From assembly GCA_018674495.1 (NCBI GenBank), contig JABHAA010000101.1:41896-105895 (forward strand): a stretch of 64,000 nt of DNA, given 5' to 3'. Shown here one piece after another: positions 1 to 8,415 of this stretch (the first letter of the stretch is position 1; every line of letters starts with the position of its first letter). This DNA is from Rhodospirillaceae bacterium (GTDB taxonomy: Bacteria; Pseudomonadota; Alphaproteobacteria; Rhodospirillales; UBA2165). Under the pieces are notes generated by a model. It was given only the letters and a program-made list of their open reading frames with translations. It did not search any database and was not told where the DNA came from. A program made the position numbers and the translations under genes.

Positions 1-494
1 CAGCCGGAACTTGGGATTTTGATGGAGCTGGTCCACTCCGCCGGCACATAACAAAACACGTTCCGGATGCCCGGCATGTCGGCCATGATCGGCGGATGAT
101 TTTCCAGGTAATAGCTCCGGAACAGATTTTCGTCGCTTACCGGCGCAAAATAACGGACCACAAAGGACATAGGTGCGGTGCGAAAGCCGGGATCGTCAAC
201 GCCCGCTATGGGAAAAGCGGAAACTTCCAACGCATCACCCTTGGCCGATGGCCCGGCGGCTTCGATCAAGCCCCGAATTTCCGTATCGGCGAACAGCGCA
301 TCCAGGGCGCTCACATCCGCCACATCGATTTGCACCATCACGGCCGGCGGCGCTTCGTCATCCACATAAGGGTCTTCGGCCTTGTCCGGCGTGAACAGGC
401 TGGCGCCGAGCAATTCTGCCCGCCCCATCAGGCGCGGCATCAACGGCTCGGCAAAGGCGGCGTCATTGCTGGTCAGGAAATAGGCAATGGTCAT
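1..494 (-). CDS. EthD-like / dimeric alpha-beta barrel protein (partial, 3' end outside window)
   Basis: An open frame runs from an ATG at 494 off the left edge of the window, about 164 codons. The last visible third contains 'YYLENHPPIMADMPGIRNVF', which resembles the EthD-type ferredoxin-like barrel pattern (an aromatic-rich strand, H-x-P, then PG-L/I-R). Such proteins act as small dimeric enzymes or accessory proteins in degradation pathways; the substrate cannot be told. The start lies 15 nt after the higA stop on the same strand, so it may be read from the higBA promoter. The function is inferred from the fold pattern only. Confidence 0.6.
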   Translation of the reverse strand, partial: MTIAYFLTSNDAAFAEPLMPRLMGRAELLGASLFTPDKAEDPYVDDEAPPAVMVQIDVADVSALDALFADTEIRGLIEAAGPSAKGDALEVSAFPIAGVDDPGFRTAPMSFVVRYFAPVSDENLFRSYYLENHPPIMADMPGIRNVFCYVPAEWTSSIKIPSSG

Positions 495-509
495 GGGGCG
501 CTCGGGTTT

Positions 510-797
510 CTACGCCGCGTCTGCCGGGGTTACCCGCCGCGCGATCTCCGCGCCGCGTTCTCGTTCGACCACGGCGATATCGTGCTGGCTTTGCAGGTCG
601 AGCCAGAACTGGGCGCCGTTGCCGAAGTACCTGCCGAGGCGCAAGCCGGTGTCGGCGGTGATTGAGCGGCGGCCATTCAATATGTCGGTGATCCGCCCGG
701 ACGGAACACCAAGGTCGAGCGCCAGCCGGTTGGCGCTCAAGGCCCGCGCTTCCAGTTCACGCTTCAACAATCGGCCAGGATGTGCAATCGGCGGCAT
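510..797 (-). CDS. higA: HigA-type antitoxin, XRE family
   Basis: 95 aa. The N-terminus 'MPPIAHPGRLLKRELE' and the helix-turn-helix that follows ('LSANRLALDLGVPSGRITDI', then LNGRRSIT and the GNGAQFWLDLQ segment) match the HigA branch of XRE antitoxins, which neutralise HigB and repress their own operon. An earlier in-frame start at 881 would overlap most of higB, so the ATG at 797 is preferred. It begins 4 nt after the higB stop; toxin-first order is typical of higBA. No partner other than HigB is suggested. Confidence 0.88.
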   Translation of the reverse strand: MPPIAHPGRLLKRELEARALSANRLALDLGVPSGRITDILNGRRSITADTGLRLGRYFGNGAQFWLDLQSQHDIAVVERERGAEIARRVTPADAA

Positions 798-801
798 GGC
801 T

Positions 802-1089
802 CTATCCTTTGTGGTAATCGACAATTTCGACTTCGTAGGCATCGCCCTGGCGGAACTGGAAACAGATTCGCCAAGGTCCATTTACAATCATCGCCCATTG
901 CTCCCGGCGATTGCCTTTGAGCTTGTGCAATCCGACGCTCTTGAGCGGACTTAGGTCTTGGAGCGACTTTGCGGCGTTCAGAGCCAGGAGGAGATCCGTG
1001 GCGGCATCGAAGTCCAGCCCCCGAAATCGGTTTGGCCGCTCGCCGCCCCAAATTTTCCCGCTTGCCGAATTGCGCCATGATTGTATCAC
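802..1089 (-). CDS. higB: HigB-type toxin, RelE/ParE superfamily
   Basis: 95 aa, a normal length for HigB. It shows the family pattern of a short N-terminal helix region, 'LHKLKGNRREQWAMIVNG' and a C-terminal 'WRICFQF...YEVEIVDYHKG' beta sheet. HigB-like toxins are ribosome-dependent mRNA interferases. The start is a GTG at 1089; no better ATG is in frame, and the codons after it give the usual MIxSxR-like opening. It is directly followed by higA. The promoter should lie in 1090-1247, which is shared divergently with the ATP sulfurylase gene. Confidence 0.85.
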   Translation of the reverse strand: MIQSWRNSASGKIWGGERPNRFRGLDFDAATDLLLALNAAKSLQDLSPLKSVGLHKLKGNRREQWAMIVNGPWRICFQFRQGDAYEVEIVDYHKG

Positions 1090-1247
1090 GGCAAAAACGT
1101 ACTACGAGAAGCATTAAGTTGCAATGGAGGCGTATGCGCCGACAACTCTCAACTATCGCCTCCGGTTTGGCCGGGTCCAGTGAATAGGGTGTAGCCATAT
1201 CGGCTCGTGGTTTGCTAAGTAAGCGCACCCAAAATGAAAGGCAGGTC

Positions 1248-2417
1248 ATGTCAAATCTTGTTGCGCCCCATGGCGGCGGTCCGTTGCATCCTTTGCTGCT
1301 TCCCGAATACGAACGAGTTGAAGAGAAAAAGCGCGCGGCGAAGCTGAAACAGGTTCCCATGTCGAGCCGCGAATTGTCTGATCTTTTGATGCTGGGCATG
1401 GGCGCCTATACGCCCTTGCAGGGGTTTATGGGGGAGGCCGATTGGCGCGGCGCCTGCGCCGATATGACGCTGGCAAGCGGACTGTTCTGGCCGATCCCGA
1501 TTACGCTGTCCTGCTCGGCGGATCTGGCCGATGAAATATCCGAGGGCGATGACGTGGCCCTTTGCAACGGGTCAGGCGATATCTTTGGCGTCCTTAATGT
1601 GGAAGAGAAATATTCCATCGATAAGGCGTTCGAATGCCATCATGTCTTCCACACCGACGAAGACGCCCATCCGGGCGTACAAAAAGTCATGGCCCAGGGC
1701 GCGGTCAATCTGGCCGGGCCAGTGAAGGTTTTGGACGAAGATCATTATCCGGAAACCTATAAGGGGCTTTATCTCCGCCCCGCCGAGACCAGGGCGCTTT
1801 TTGAGAGCCACGGATGGTCCAGCGTTGCTGCCTTTCAGACCCGCAATCCCATGCACCGCAGCCACGAGTACCTCGCCAAGATCGCAATAGAAGTTTGCGA
1901 CGGGGTGATGATCCACCAGACCCTGGGCGCCCTCAAGCCCGGCGATATTCCGGCCGAGGTGCGGGTCAAGGCGATCGATGCGCTGGTCAAAAATTACTTC
2001 GTCGAGGGTTCGGTCATCCAGGCCGGCTACCCCATTGAAATGCGCTACGCCGGGCCCCGCGAAGCCTTACTGCATGCTTTGTTCCGGCAAAATTTCGGCT
2101 GCTCGCACCAGGTGGTCGGGCGCGATCATGCCGGCGTCGGCAGCTATTACGGCCCATTCGATGCGCACCATATATTCGATACGCTGGAAGAGGGCGCGCT
2201 CAAAACCCTACCGCTTAAAATCGATATCACGTTCTTCTGTGAAAAATGCGCGGGCATGGCGACCGGCAAGACCTGCCCCCACGATGAGAGCGAGCGGCTC
2301 AATATTTCGGGCACGCGGCTGCGCGAAATGTTCGCCAATAAAGAGGTCGTGCCGCCCGAATTCTCACGGGTCGAAGTGCTCGCTATTTTATCGGAATATT
2401 ACGACGGCCTGGATTGA
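1248..2417 (+). CDS. sat: Sulfate adenylyltransferase (ATP sulfurylase, homo-oligomeric Sat type)
   Basis: 389 aa. It has an N-terminal PUA-like domain and a C-terminal nucleotidyltransferase domain with '[13 protein letters not shown]' (from residue 197) and '[14 protein letters not shown]' (from residue 291), the ATP/sulfate site motifs. A Cys/His cluster (C331, C334, C343, H345) marks the zinc-containing bacterial/archaeal Sat branch. It makes APS from ATP and sulfate, or runs in reverse in sulfur oxidisers. The ATG at 1248 is preferred over an upstream TTG because a purine-rich AAAGGCAGG precedes it. No cysC, cysDN, cysH or aprBA lies nearby, so its direction of use cannot be read from context. 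Confidence 0.95.
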   Translation: MSNLVAPHGGGPLHPLLLPEYERVEEKKRAAKLKQVPMSSRELSDLLMLGMGAYTPLQGFMGEADWRGACADMTLASGLFWPIPITLSCSADLADEISEGDDVALCNGSGDIFGVLNVEEKYSIDKAFECHHVFHTDEDAHPGVQKVMAQGAVNLAGPVKVLDEDHYPETYKGLYLRPAETRALFESHGWSSVAAFQTRNPMHRSHEYLAKIAIEVCDGVMIHQTLGALKPGDIPAEVRVKAIDALVKNYFVEGSVIQAGYPIEMRYAGPREALLHALFRQNFGCSHQVVGRDHAGVGSYYGPFDAHHIFDTLEEGALKTLPLKIDITFFCEKCAGMATGKTCPHDESERLNISGTRLREMFANKEVVPPEFSRVEVLAILSEYYDGLD

Positions 2418-2428
2418 CGCGCGCTGCC

Positions 2429-2806
2429 TCAATCTTGATAGTAGTGCAGCTCGAACAAGAGGCAGCCGCCGTCGGACTTGAACGGCCCGTGGGCTGCGCC
2501 GGGCGGGCGGCAGGCGAAAGTGGGGGCAGTGAATTTCTCGCCGCCTTCGCCGTTTTCATCATTGCCGACGATTAGATCACCTTCGACCAGGAAGACCTCT
2601 TCCCAATGATCGTGGACGAAGGGCACCGTTGTGTATTCGCCGGGAACGAAGCGCAGGAAGCGTGAACGGCTGCCGCTCTTGCCGTCTTCGTCTAGATCGG
2701 TGACCAGGACTTTCTGGGTGATGCCGTCCGGGTAGCCTTCTGGCGTCTCCCAGCCGTCGTCCATATCCAGGGGGAAAAATTCCAGATGCGGTTTGCCTTT
2801 GGCCAT
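2429..2806 (-). CDS. Cupin-domain protein (ChrR-like cupin fold)
   Basis: 125 aa single-domain cupin. The metal-binding motif 1 is visible as 'HDHWEEVFLVEGDLIVG' (H-x-H-x-x-E type) and motif 2 as 'CRPPGAAHGPF'. It is probably a small metal-dependent enzyme or binding protein; nothing in the sequence gives the substrate. It sits 14 nt after the DUF2848 gene and is cotranscribed with it. It converges on sat with only 11 nt between stop codons, so the terminators must overlap the coding ends. Confidence 0.75.
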   Translation of the reverse strand: MAKGKPHLEFFPLDMDDGWETPEGYPDGITQKVLVTDLDEDGKSGSRSRFLRFVPGEYTTVPFVHDHWEEVFLVEGDLIVGNDENGEGGEKFTAPTFACRPPGAAHGPFKSDGGCLLFELHYYQD

Positions 2807-2820
2807 GTCTCGTTCTTTCC

Positions 2821-3504
2821 TTAAATAGCGCCCGGAAGGGCTTGAATGTCGTAGGCGTGGAGAAGCGAAGTATCGCGCGCCGGATCATAAATCTCCACCT
2901 CAAATCTGTCGGCGCCGCCCACCTTGCCGATCACGGCGAGGGTGCCGCCGAACATCAGTGTGCCCGGCTCCAGCGCACCGCCGTCCCGGTAGCTGGCTAT
3001 CAATTCCGTCGGCGGCTTCAAGGCGGCGATGGAGCCTTCCTGATAGAGCCGCCGTATCCCGTCGTTGGTCGCATAGGAACGCAGGACCAAATCGTCCCAA
3101 TGATCGGCCACGTCGGCGTGCCGCCAAAGATTGGGGCCCACCGGCTTGGCGCACATTTGTTTGGAGACGGTGACGTCGAAGGCTTCTACCTTTCGGTCCG
3201 TATGGTCCGAGCCGACGCCCACCCAAAGATCGCCTTGGGACGCCAGCATAAAGCATTCCGCCTCGCCGCTCGAATTCGCCCCCAATGCCTGGATCGAAGG
3301 GGCCTGGGTAAGAAGGCTCGCCGATGCCCGGTAAAAGCAGGGCGTCGCGGGCGGGCGGGCGACGCCGATGGCTTCCAATTCTGCGATATGTTCTTCCACG
3401 GCGGCCGTGTCGCGCCCGGTCCAGCCGGCGATGACCAATTGATCGACGTTGGCGTCGATGGGTTTGCCGTCAAATGTAAAGTGCAATTCTGTTGGTGTTG
3501 TCAT
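2821..3504 (-). CDS. DUF2848 family protein
   Basis: 227 aa. The sequence fits the DUF2848 family, which has distant resemblance to fumarylacetoacetate hydrolase-fold proteins. Recognisable stretches are 'VGVGSDHTDRKVEAFDVTVS' and 'CAKPVGPNLWRHADVADHWD', with a C-terminal 'GTLMFGGTLAVIGKVGGADR'. The family has no established reaction. The ATG at 3504 is used rather than a TTG 12 nt upstream. It is paired with the downstream cupin and divergent from the EamA gene with only 30 nt between starts, so promoters for both directions must be embedded or overlapping. Confidence 0.72.
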   Translation of the reverse strand: MTTPTELHFTFDGKPIDANVDQLVIAGWTGRDTAAVEEHIAELEAIGVARPPATPCFYRASASLLTQAPSIQALGANSSGEAECFMLASQGDLWVGVGSDHTDRKVEAFDVTVSKQMCAKPVGPNLWRHADVADHWDDLVLRSYATNDGIRRLYQEGSIAALKPPTELIASYRDGGALEPGTLMFGGTLAVIGKVGGADRFEVEIYDPARDTSLLHAYDIQALPGAI

Positions 3505-3534
3505 GTTTGTTCTCAATGGTTAAATCTCGCCCCC

Positions 3535-4425
3535 ATGAACCCCAATTCACCGGTCGGCGTCAACGCCAACTTGCAAGGCGCGCTCTGGATGATCTTGGCC
3601 GGCGGCGCTTTCACTATCGCAAATGTGGCGGTGCGCTCGGCGGCGCTGGAAATTCATCCCTTCGTGATTGTTTTTTTGCGCAGTATCATCGCCGTTCCCT
3701 TGTTCGCGCATCTGTTTCTGGCTAAGGATTTTCATTGGAATCCCGGTCCCAATTTCCGTTTTCATGTCTCGCGCGGCATCCTCCAGGCGACCGGCCTTTT
3801 ATGCCTTTATGTAGGCATATCGATGACGCCGCTGGCCACCGTCGCTGCCGTGGGGTTTGTCATGCCCATCGTATCGGGCGCCGGAGCCATCTTGTTTCTG
3901 GGGGAGCCGTCCAGGTTCGGGCGTTGGTTCGCAGTGTTGTTCGGCTTTGCCGGCGTTCTGATAATCCTAAGGCCGGGATTGATCAGCCTGACCCTAGGCG
4001 CACTTTTGGTAGTCGCCTATGCGGTGCAGCAGGCGACATCAAATTTGTGCGCCAAAGCTCTGATAGCGCGTTCGGAACGACCGGCGGCGGTGGTCGCCTG
4101 GATGACCCTAATTTCTGCGCCGGTGGCCCTGGTCCCGGCGCTGCTCGTCTGGTCCTGGCCGAGTGCGTATGTCTGGGGGCTGGTTGCGATCAATGCGGTG
4201 ATGTCGACCATCGCCCATTTGGCCACGGTGCAGGCCTATAAATGCGCCGATATCACGGTTATCGATCCGATGATATTTTTCCGCCTGGTTCTCGCCGCCT
4301 TCGCCGGCTTTGTGCTGTACAGCGAGGTTCCCGATTTTTGGACCTGGGGCGGCAGCATTGTTATATTGATTGCTGGCATGATTTTGAGCCGGGATGAACG
4401 ATCCAAAAGGAGCAAGGCAGCGTGA
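3535..4425 (+). CDS. EamA/DMT-superfamily transporter
   Basis: 296 aa with about ten hydrophobic segments arranged as two five-helix EamA repeats, for example 'GALWMILAGGAFTIANVAVR' at the N-terminus and 'FWTWGGSIVILIAGMILS' at the C-terminus. DMT permeases export or exchange metabolites across the inner membrane; the substrate is unknown. The reading frame stays open far upstream, antisense to DUF2848, but the ATG at 3535 begins the first membrane helix correctly. Its stop overlaps the GTG start of the FAD monooxygenase (GTGA), so the two are translationally coupled and the substrate may belong to that enzyme's pathway. Confidence 0.87.
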   Translation: MNPNSPVGVNANLQGALWMILAGGAFTIANVAVRSAALEIHPFVIVFLRSIIAVPLFAHLFLAKDFHWNPGPNFRFHVSRGILQATGLLCLYVGISMTPLATVAAVGFVMPIVSGAGAILFLGEPSRFGRWFAVLFGFAGVLIILRPGLISLTLGALLVVAYAVQQATSNLCAKALIARSERPAAVVAWMTLISAPVALVPALLVWSWPSAYVWGLVAINAVMSTIAHLATVQAYKCADITVIDPMIFFRLVLAAFAGFVLYSEVPDFWTWGGSIVILIAGMILSRDERSKRSKAA

Positions 4426-5630
4426 GCGAACCCCAAGAAATTTTAATCGCCGGCGGCGGGCCGGTTGGTCTGGTGACCGGTTATGCGCTCGCCAAGCAAG
4501 GCATCCCGGTTACCGTGTTCGACGAAAATGACGAATTGCAGGAAGACCCCCGCGCCGCCACCACCCACCCAGCCACTTTGGAGCTGTTGGGCCAGTTGGG
4601 GGTGATCGATCAGGTGATCGCGCAAGGTCTGGTGTCGCCGATCTTCCGCTTTTGGGACCGGCCCACCGGCGAAATGGTCGCCGAATTTGATCACGCGCTA
4701 CTCAAAGACGACACGCCCTATCCCTTTGTGGTGCAGTGCGAGCAATTCAAGCTGACCCACATTCTTCTAGACCTCATAGCCGGGCTGGATAACTGCGAGG
4801 TTAAGTTTTCGCACCGGGTTACTGGGCTGGGAGTAACTGCCGATAGCGTATCCGTTGATGTGGAAACGCCGGGCGGTAGCGAGAAATTTACCGGGCGCTA
4901 TTTGATCGGCTGCGACGGCGGGCGTTCGCTGGTGCGCAAGGAAATGGATATCGATTTCGAAGGCTTCACCTGGGCGGAACGGTTCCTGGTGCTGACCACG
5001 CCCTTTGATTTCGAAGCCGGGCGCGGCATGTGCTATCGCAACTACATCGCCGATCCCGAGGAATGGTGCAATTGTTTTAAAGTCGCCGGCGACGGCCCGC
5101 CGGGGCTATGGCGGACGGTCTACCCCGCCGATCCCGACGCGCCGGAAGAAAGCTTGATGGGCGATGATTTTGTGCAAAACAAGCTGCAGAATTTTTTTCC
5201 GCAAGGAGAAGGCTACGACATTGTGCACCGTAATCTTTACACCGTGCATCAACGGGTCGCCGCTACGTTTCGGAAAGGCCCCGTGCTATTGGCCGGCGAT
5301 GCCTCCCACGTCAACAATTCCATTGGCGGCATGGGCCTCAACGGCGGTATCCAGGATGCCATGAATTTGGCGGAAAAGCTGGCTCAAGTGTGGAAGGGCG
5401 ACGCCGATGAGAGTTTGCTGGACCGCTACGATGTGCAGCGCCGCACCTACGCCAAGGATTATGTTCAGCAGCAGACCATTCAGAATAAGAAGCGCCTGGA
5501 AGCCAAAGACGCGCAAGCCCGCAAGCGCTCCCAGGACGAATTGCGGGCGATGGCGGCGGACCCGGGAAAAGCCCGCGCCTTCATGCTCAAAACCTCGATG
5601 ATCGAAGCCATGCGGGCGATTGAAGATTAG
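4422..5630 (+). CDS. FAD-dependent aromatic monooxygenase (PheA/TfdB/MhpA-like)
   Basis: 402 aa. It has a Rossmann FAD motif 'IAGGGPVGLVTGYALAKQG' (GGGPVG at 11-16), the NAD(P)H/FAD 'DG' motif 'LIGCDGGRSLVRKEM' and the 'GD' motif 'VLLAGDASHVNNSIGGMG' typical of class A flavoprotein hydroxylases. It is shorter than phenol hydroxylases that carry a C-terminal thioredoxin-like domain, so it is closer to single-domain enzymes acting on small phenolic acids. GTG start at 4422 overlapping the transporter stop. It ends convergently with the feruloyl-CoA synthase gene, the two overlapping by 4 nt. Substrate unknown; neighbourhood suggests a lignin-derived phenol. Confidence 0.85.
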   Translation: MSEPQEILIAGGGPVGLVTGYALAKQGIPVTVFDENDELQEDPRAATTHPATLELLGQLGVIDQVIAQGLVSPIFRFWDRPTGEMVAEFDHALLKDDTPYPFVVQCEQFKLTHILLDLIAGLDNCEVKFSHRVTGLGVTADSVSVDVETPGGSEKFTGRYLIGCDGGRSLVRKEMDIDFEGFTWAERFLVLTTPFDFEAGRGMCYRNYIADPEEWCNCFKVAGDGPPGLWRTVYPADPDAPEESLMGDDFVQNKLQNFFPQGEGYDIVHRNLYTVHQRVAATFRKGPVLLAGDASHVNNSIGGMGLNGGIQDAMNLAEKLAQVWKGDADESLLDRYDVQRRTYAKDYVQQQTIQNKKRLEAKDAQARKRSQDELRAMAADPGKARAFMLKTSMIEAMRAIED

Positions 5631-7447
5631 TCGATTACAATAATCTCCGCGTCCGGCGCCTCCGCATAGAGCCGCGCGACCAGATCGGCGCGCCGCTCCA
5701 ACGTAGCGCGCTGGTTAACATAGCCCTTGTCGGTGATCTCGTTGGCATCGATCTGCGGCGGCTCGGCCATTAACAACAGACGCTTCACGGCGCGGCTGGA
5801 ACCGCCTCCCGACGTCTGGTTGTGGGCACCGATCGCGTCCCGGACAAAATCCCGCGTCTTGGCGTCGCTCATAAGGGTGGCCAAATCCGCATCATCGCCC
5901 GCGCCGATCAGGCCGCGCAATCCAGCAAGGTTTGGCCAGGCGAGAGCGGTGATGTAATCCCGGTCGTGGCCGGCGATGACGGCGTCTTGAATGACCGGCG
6001 CGGCGGCGGCGATCAGGTCCGGGCGCAACACGCCGGGATGCACCCAGGTGCCGCTGGCCAGCTTGAAATCCTCCGCCACGCGGCCATCGAACCACATGCC
6101 AAGGGACGCATCATCTTCGTCTTCCAGGCGCATGGCATCGCCAAAGCGGAAAAAGCCATCGTCGTCGAAGGCCGCTTCGGTCAGATCGGGTCGGCCTAGA
6201 TAGCCGGGTGTGATGTTGGGGCCGCGGCCGCGGATTTCCAGCTTGTTTTCTTCTGGCGCCAGTTTGACTTGGCTGCCCGGCGTCACGTTGCCCACATTAC
6301 CGGGGCGATCGACCAGCCAATGGGCGCCGGTTATCAAGGGCGCCGACTCGGTGGAGCCGAACGCCGAGACCATGACAATACGCTCGCCGGTGGTCTCGAT
6401 GGCCAGGCGTTCCAGGCGCTGCCAAAGATCGGCGGAAAGGGCAGCGGCGGCATAGAAGATCAAGCCGACGCGGGAGAAGAAGTTTTCCCGCAGCTCTTTG
6501 TCATTTTCCAGAAACGGCAGCAGCATGCCATAGCCCGCCGGCACGTTGTAATAGGCTGTCGGCGCGATGTCTTTTAAGTTGGCGGCGGTTTTCTCGATCA
6601 GGCCGGGGGCCGGCTTGCCCTCGTCGATATATAATGTGCCGCCGGTCTTCAGTGCCAGATTGAGCACATAGTTTCCGCCGAAGGTGTGGTTCCAGGGCAG
6701 CCAGTCGACCATCACTGGTGCGACCTCCATGTAATAGGGTATCTGCTGGACGCTCATCTGCTGGTTGGAACACAGCATCCGTTGGGTATTGATGACTCCC
6801 TTGGGCGTCCCGGTGGAGCCCGAGGTGAATAAATATTTGGCTATCGTGTCGCCGGTGACGGCCCGGAAGGCGTCCTCCATGCCGGCGCCCGGCGCCGCAT
6901 CCGTCAGTTCCCGGAAATCATCGCCGATCACCATCTCCGCATCACCAAAAGGCACGGCGGCGAGCACTTTTTCGAATTGGGCATTGGAGGCGGCATAGAC
7001 CAGACCCGGCTGCACCAATTCCCGGATCAGTTTGACCTTGGCGAAATCAGTACTCATCAAGGAATAAGCGGGCGATACCGGCGCGATGGGAATGCCCACC
7101 TGCATGGCGGCAAAACTAAGCAAGCCATGATCGATGCCGTTGCCGGACAACAGCATTACCGGCTTGTCCGCGCCTAAGCCCCGGTCCAGAAGCGATTGTG
7201 ATATGGCGTCGCACTGGGCCCGCGCATCCGAATATGTGACGCTGCGCCAATCGCCGTCCGCCGTCCGCTCGGCAAGAAATATGCCGTCCGGGCGGACCTC
7301 GGCCCAATGGCGCATGATATCACCGAGCTGCGTCTCGTATTCCCCGAGCGGATCGTTGGATTTGAGAATTACACCGCCGCCTGGCAGGGGGGTGGCGGCG
7401 ATAGACGGGGTGGCCAATGATATGGGTCGTATAGGCGTGGAAGTCAT
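5627..7447 (-). CDS. fcs: Feruloyl-CoA synthase
   Basis: 606 aa ANL-superfamily adenylate-forming ligase. The ATP/AMP P-loop is 'YLFTSGSTGTPKGVINTQ' (about 205-222), followed by 'WLPWNHTFGGNYVLNLALKT', 'VSAFGSTESAP' and 'MWFDGRVAEDFKLASGTWVH', which match the feruloyl-CoA synthase branch rather than generic acyl-CoA ligases. It activates hydroxycinnamates (ferulate, p-coumarate, caffeate) to CoA thioesters. No enoyl-CoA hydratase/aldolase (Ech) or vanillin dehydrogenase is present in the window, so later steps must be encoded elsewhere. It is followed upstream on the same strand by the hydrolase gene, 43 nt away. Confidence 0.88.
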   Translation of the reverse strand: MTSTPIRPISLATPSIAATPLPGGGVILKSNDPLGEYETQLGDIMRHWAEVRPDGIFLAERTADGDWRSVTYSDARAQCDAISQSLLDRGLGADKPVMLLSGNGIDHGLLSFAAMQVGIPIAPVSPAYSLMSTDFAKVKLIRELVQPGLVYAASNAQFEKVLAAVPFGDAEMVIGDDFRELTDAAPGAGMEDAFRAVTGDTIAKYLFTSGSTGTPKGVINTQRMLCSNQQMSVQQIPYYMEVAPVMVDWLPWNHTFGGNYVLNLALKTGGTLYIDEGKPAPGLIEKTAANLKDIAPTAYYNVPAGYGMLLPFLENDKELRENFFSRVGLIFYAAAALSADLWQRLERLAIETTGERIVMVSAFGSTESAPLITGAHWLVDRPGNVGNVTPGSQVKLAPEENKLEIRGRGPNITPGYLGRPDLTEAAFDDDGFFRFGDAMRLEDEDDASLGMWFDGRVAEDFKLASGTWVHPGVLRPDLIAAAAPVIQDAVIAGHDRDYITALAWPNLAGLRGLIGAGDDADLATLMSDAKTRDFVRDAIGAHNQTSGGGSSRAVKRLLLMAEPPQIDANEITDKGYVNQRATLERRADLVARLYAEAPDAEIIVID

Positions 7448-7490
7448 ATTGGGGCGCCTCCGGGAAATTTTTTCCGAAATATTGGCTGCG

Positions 7491-8345
7491 TTACTTGATC
7501 TGCGCCATCATGGCGGCGAAAAAATCGCCGTCCTTTTGGAATATCTGGTCGAGCACGGTGAAATGATTGGCATCGGCGACGGTATGCTTTTCCGCATCTT
7601 CGCATAGGGCCACATAGGATTCCGAGAGGGTATGGAAGCCTTCGGGCTCTGCGCCACCGACCAATGCCAAGACTGGTGCTGCAACCAATGGCGGGCCGTC
7701 CAATAGCCCATTGCGGCGCGCCATATCCAGATCAAGGCGCACATCTTCATTGATCGAAGTATGCATAATGGCTTCAGGCTCGAAGGCGCCGGAGACGGGC
7801 ATGGCACCCTTGAACACGTCTTTCGGCAAACCGGCATCGGTCCAGTTCTGGCGCATCATCATGGCCGTCAAGTGGCCTCCGGCGGAGTGGCCCGATATAT
7901 ACAGGCGCTCCGCATCGATGCCGAGGGCGTTGGCGTTTTGGTAGATATAAATAACCGCCCGTTTGATCTCTTCGACAATGGTATCCAAGGTCACGTCCGG
8001 GCAGAGATCATAATTCAGCGATATGTGGGTAACTCCGGCGGCTACCACATCGGTTGCCAGATGGCTGTAATCGCTCTTGTCCATGGCCCGCCAATAGCCG
8101 CCGTGGATGAATATCTGCGCCGGCGGCGGGGTGCCCTTGGCGTCGGACGCGGCGGCAAATATATCGAAGGTTTCCTTCGGATTGGGCCCGTAGCGGACGT
8201 CAATTTCGCTGGTAAGCGCTGCGCGCGCCCGCTCCGCTCGGCCCGGCAACGCACCCATAAGCTCGGCCGCGTTGGCAACCGTCAGGCGGGGGTTGAAATG
8301 ATATTCAATGGTTTCGTCATCTTCACTGCGCCAATCGAAGCTCAT
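7491..8345 (-). CDS. Alpha/beta hydrolase, kynurenine formamidase/arylformamidase-like
   Basis: 284 aa. The oxyanion-hole motif 'IFIHGGYWRAMDKSDYSHLA' (HGGYW) and nucleophile elbow 'YISGHSAGGHLTAMMM' (G-H-S-A-G-G) are those of arylformamidase-type esterases; acid and base residues fall near 'LVGGAEPEGF' and 'DANHFTVLD'. The N-terminal 'VRYGPNPKETFDIF' also fits. In context (next to feruloyl-CoA synthase) an esterase or amidase releasing aromatic acids is as likely as tryptophan breakdown, since no other kynurenine genes are present. Divergent from the HpaB gene. Confidence 0.8.
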   Translation of the reverse strand: MSFDWRSEDDETIEYHFNPRLTVANAAELMGALPGRAERARAALTSEIDVRYGPNPKETFDIFAAASDAKGTPPPAQIFIHGGYWRAMDKSDYSHLATDVVAAGVTHISLNYDLCPDVTLDTIVEEIKRAVIYIYQNANALGIDAERLYISGHSAGGHLTAMMMRQNWTDAGLPKDVFKGAMPVSGAFEPEAIMHTSINEDVRLDLDMARRNGLLDGPPLVAAPVLALVGGAEPEGFHTLSESYVALCEDAEKHTVADANHFTVLDQIFQKDGDFFAAMMAQIK

Positions 8346-8370
8346 TGCTGCGTGTCTCCCGCAATAATTT

Positions 8371-8379
8371 TGCTATAAT
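8371..8379 (+). promoter_or_regulatory. Extended -10 promoter element upstream of the HpaB-like gene
   Basis: The sequence TGCTATAAT has a consensus TATAAT hexamer preceded by TG, 36 nt before the ATG at 8416. No good -35 hexamer lies at the usual distance, which is expected of extended -10 promoters. It stands in the short divergent region between the hydrolase and the monooxygenase. Consensus match only. Confidence 0.45.
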
Positions 8380-8415
8380 GTCGATCTAATATCCACGGCC
8401 TTAGGGGTAGTTACA

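Noticed and set aside
2842..3534. Upstream extension of the EamA gene reading frame
   Set aside because: It is antisense to the DUF2848 gene and has no transporter-like features; the ATG at 3535 opens the first membrane helix.
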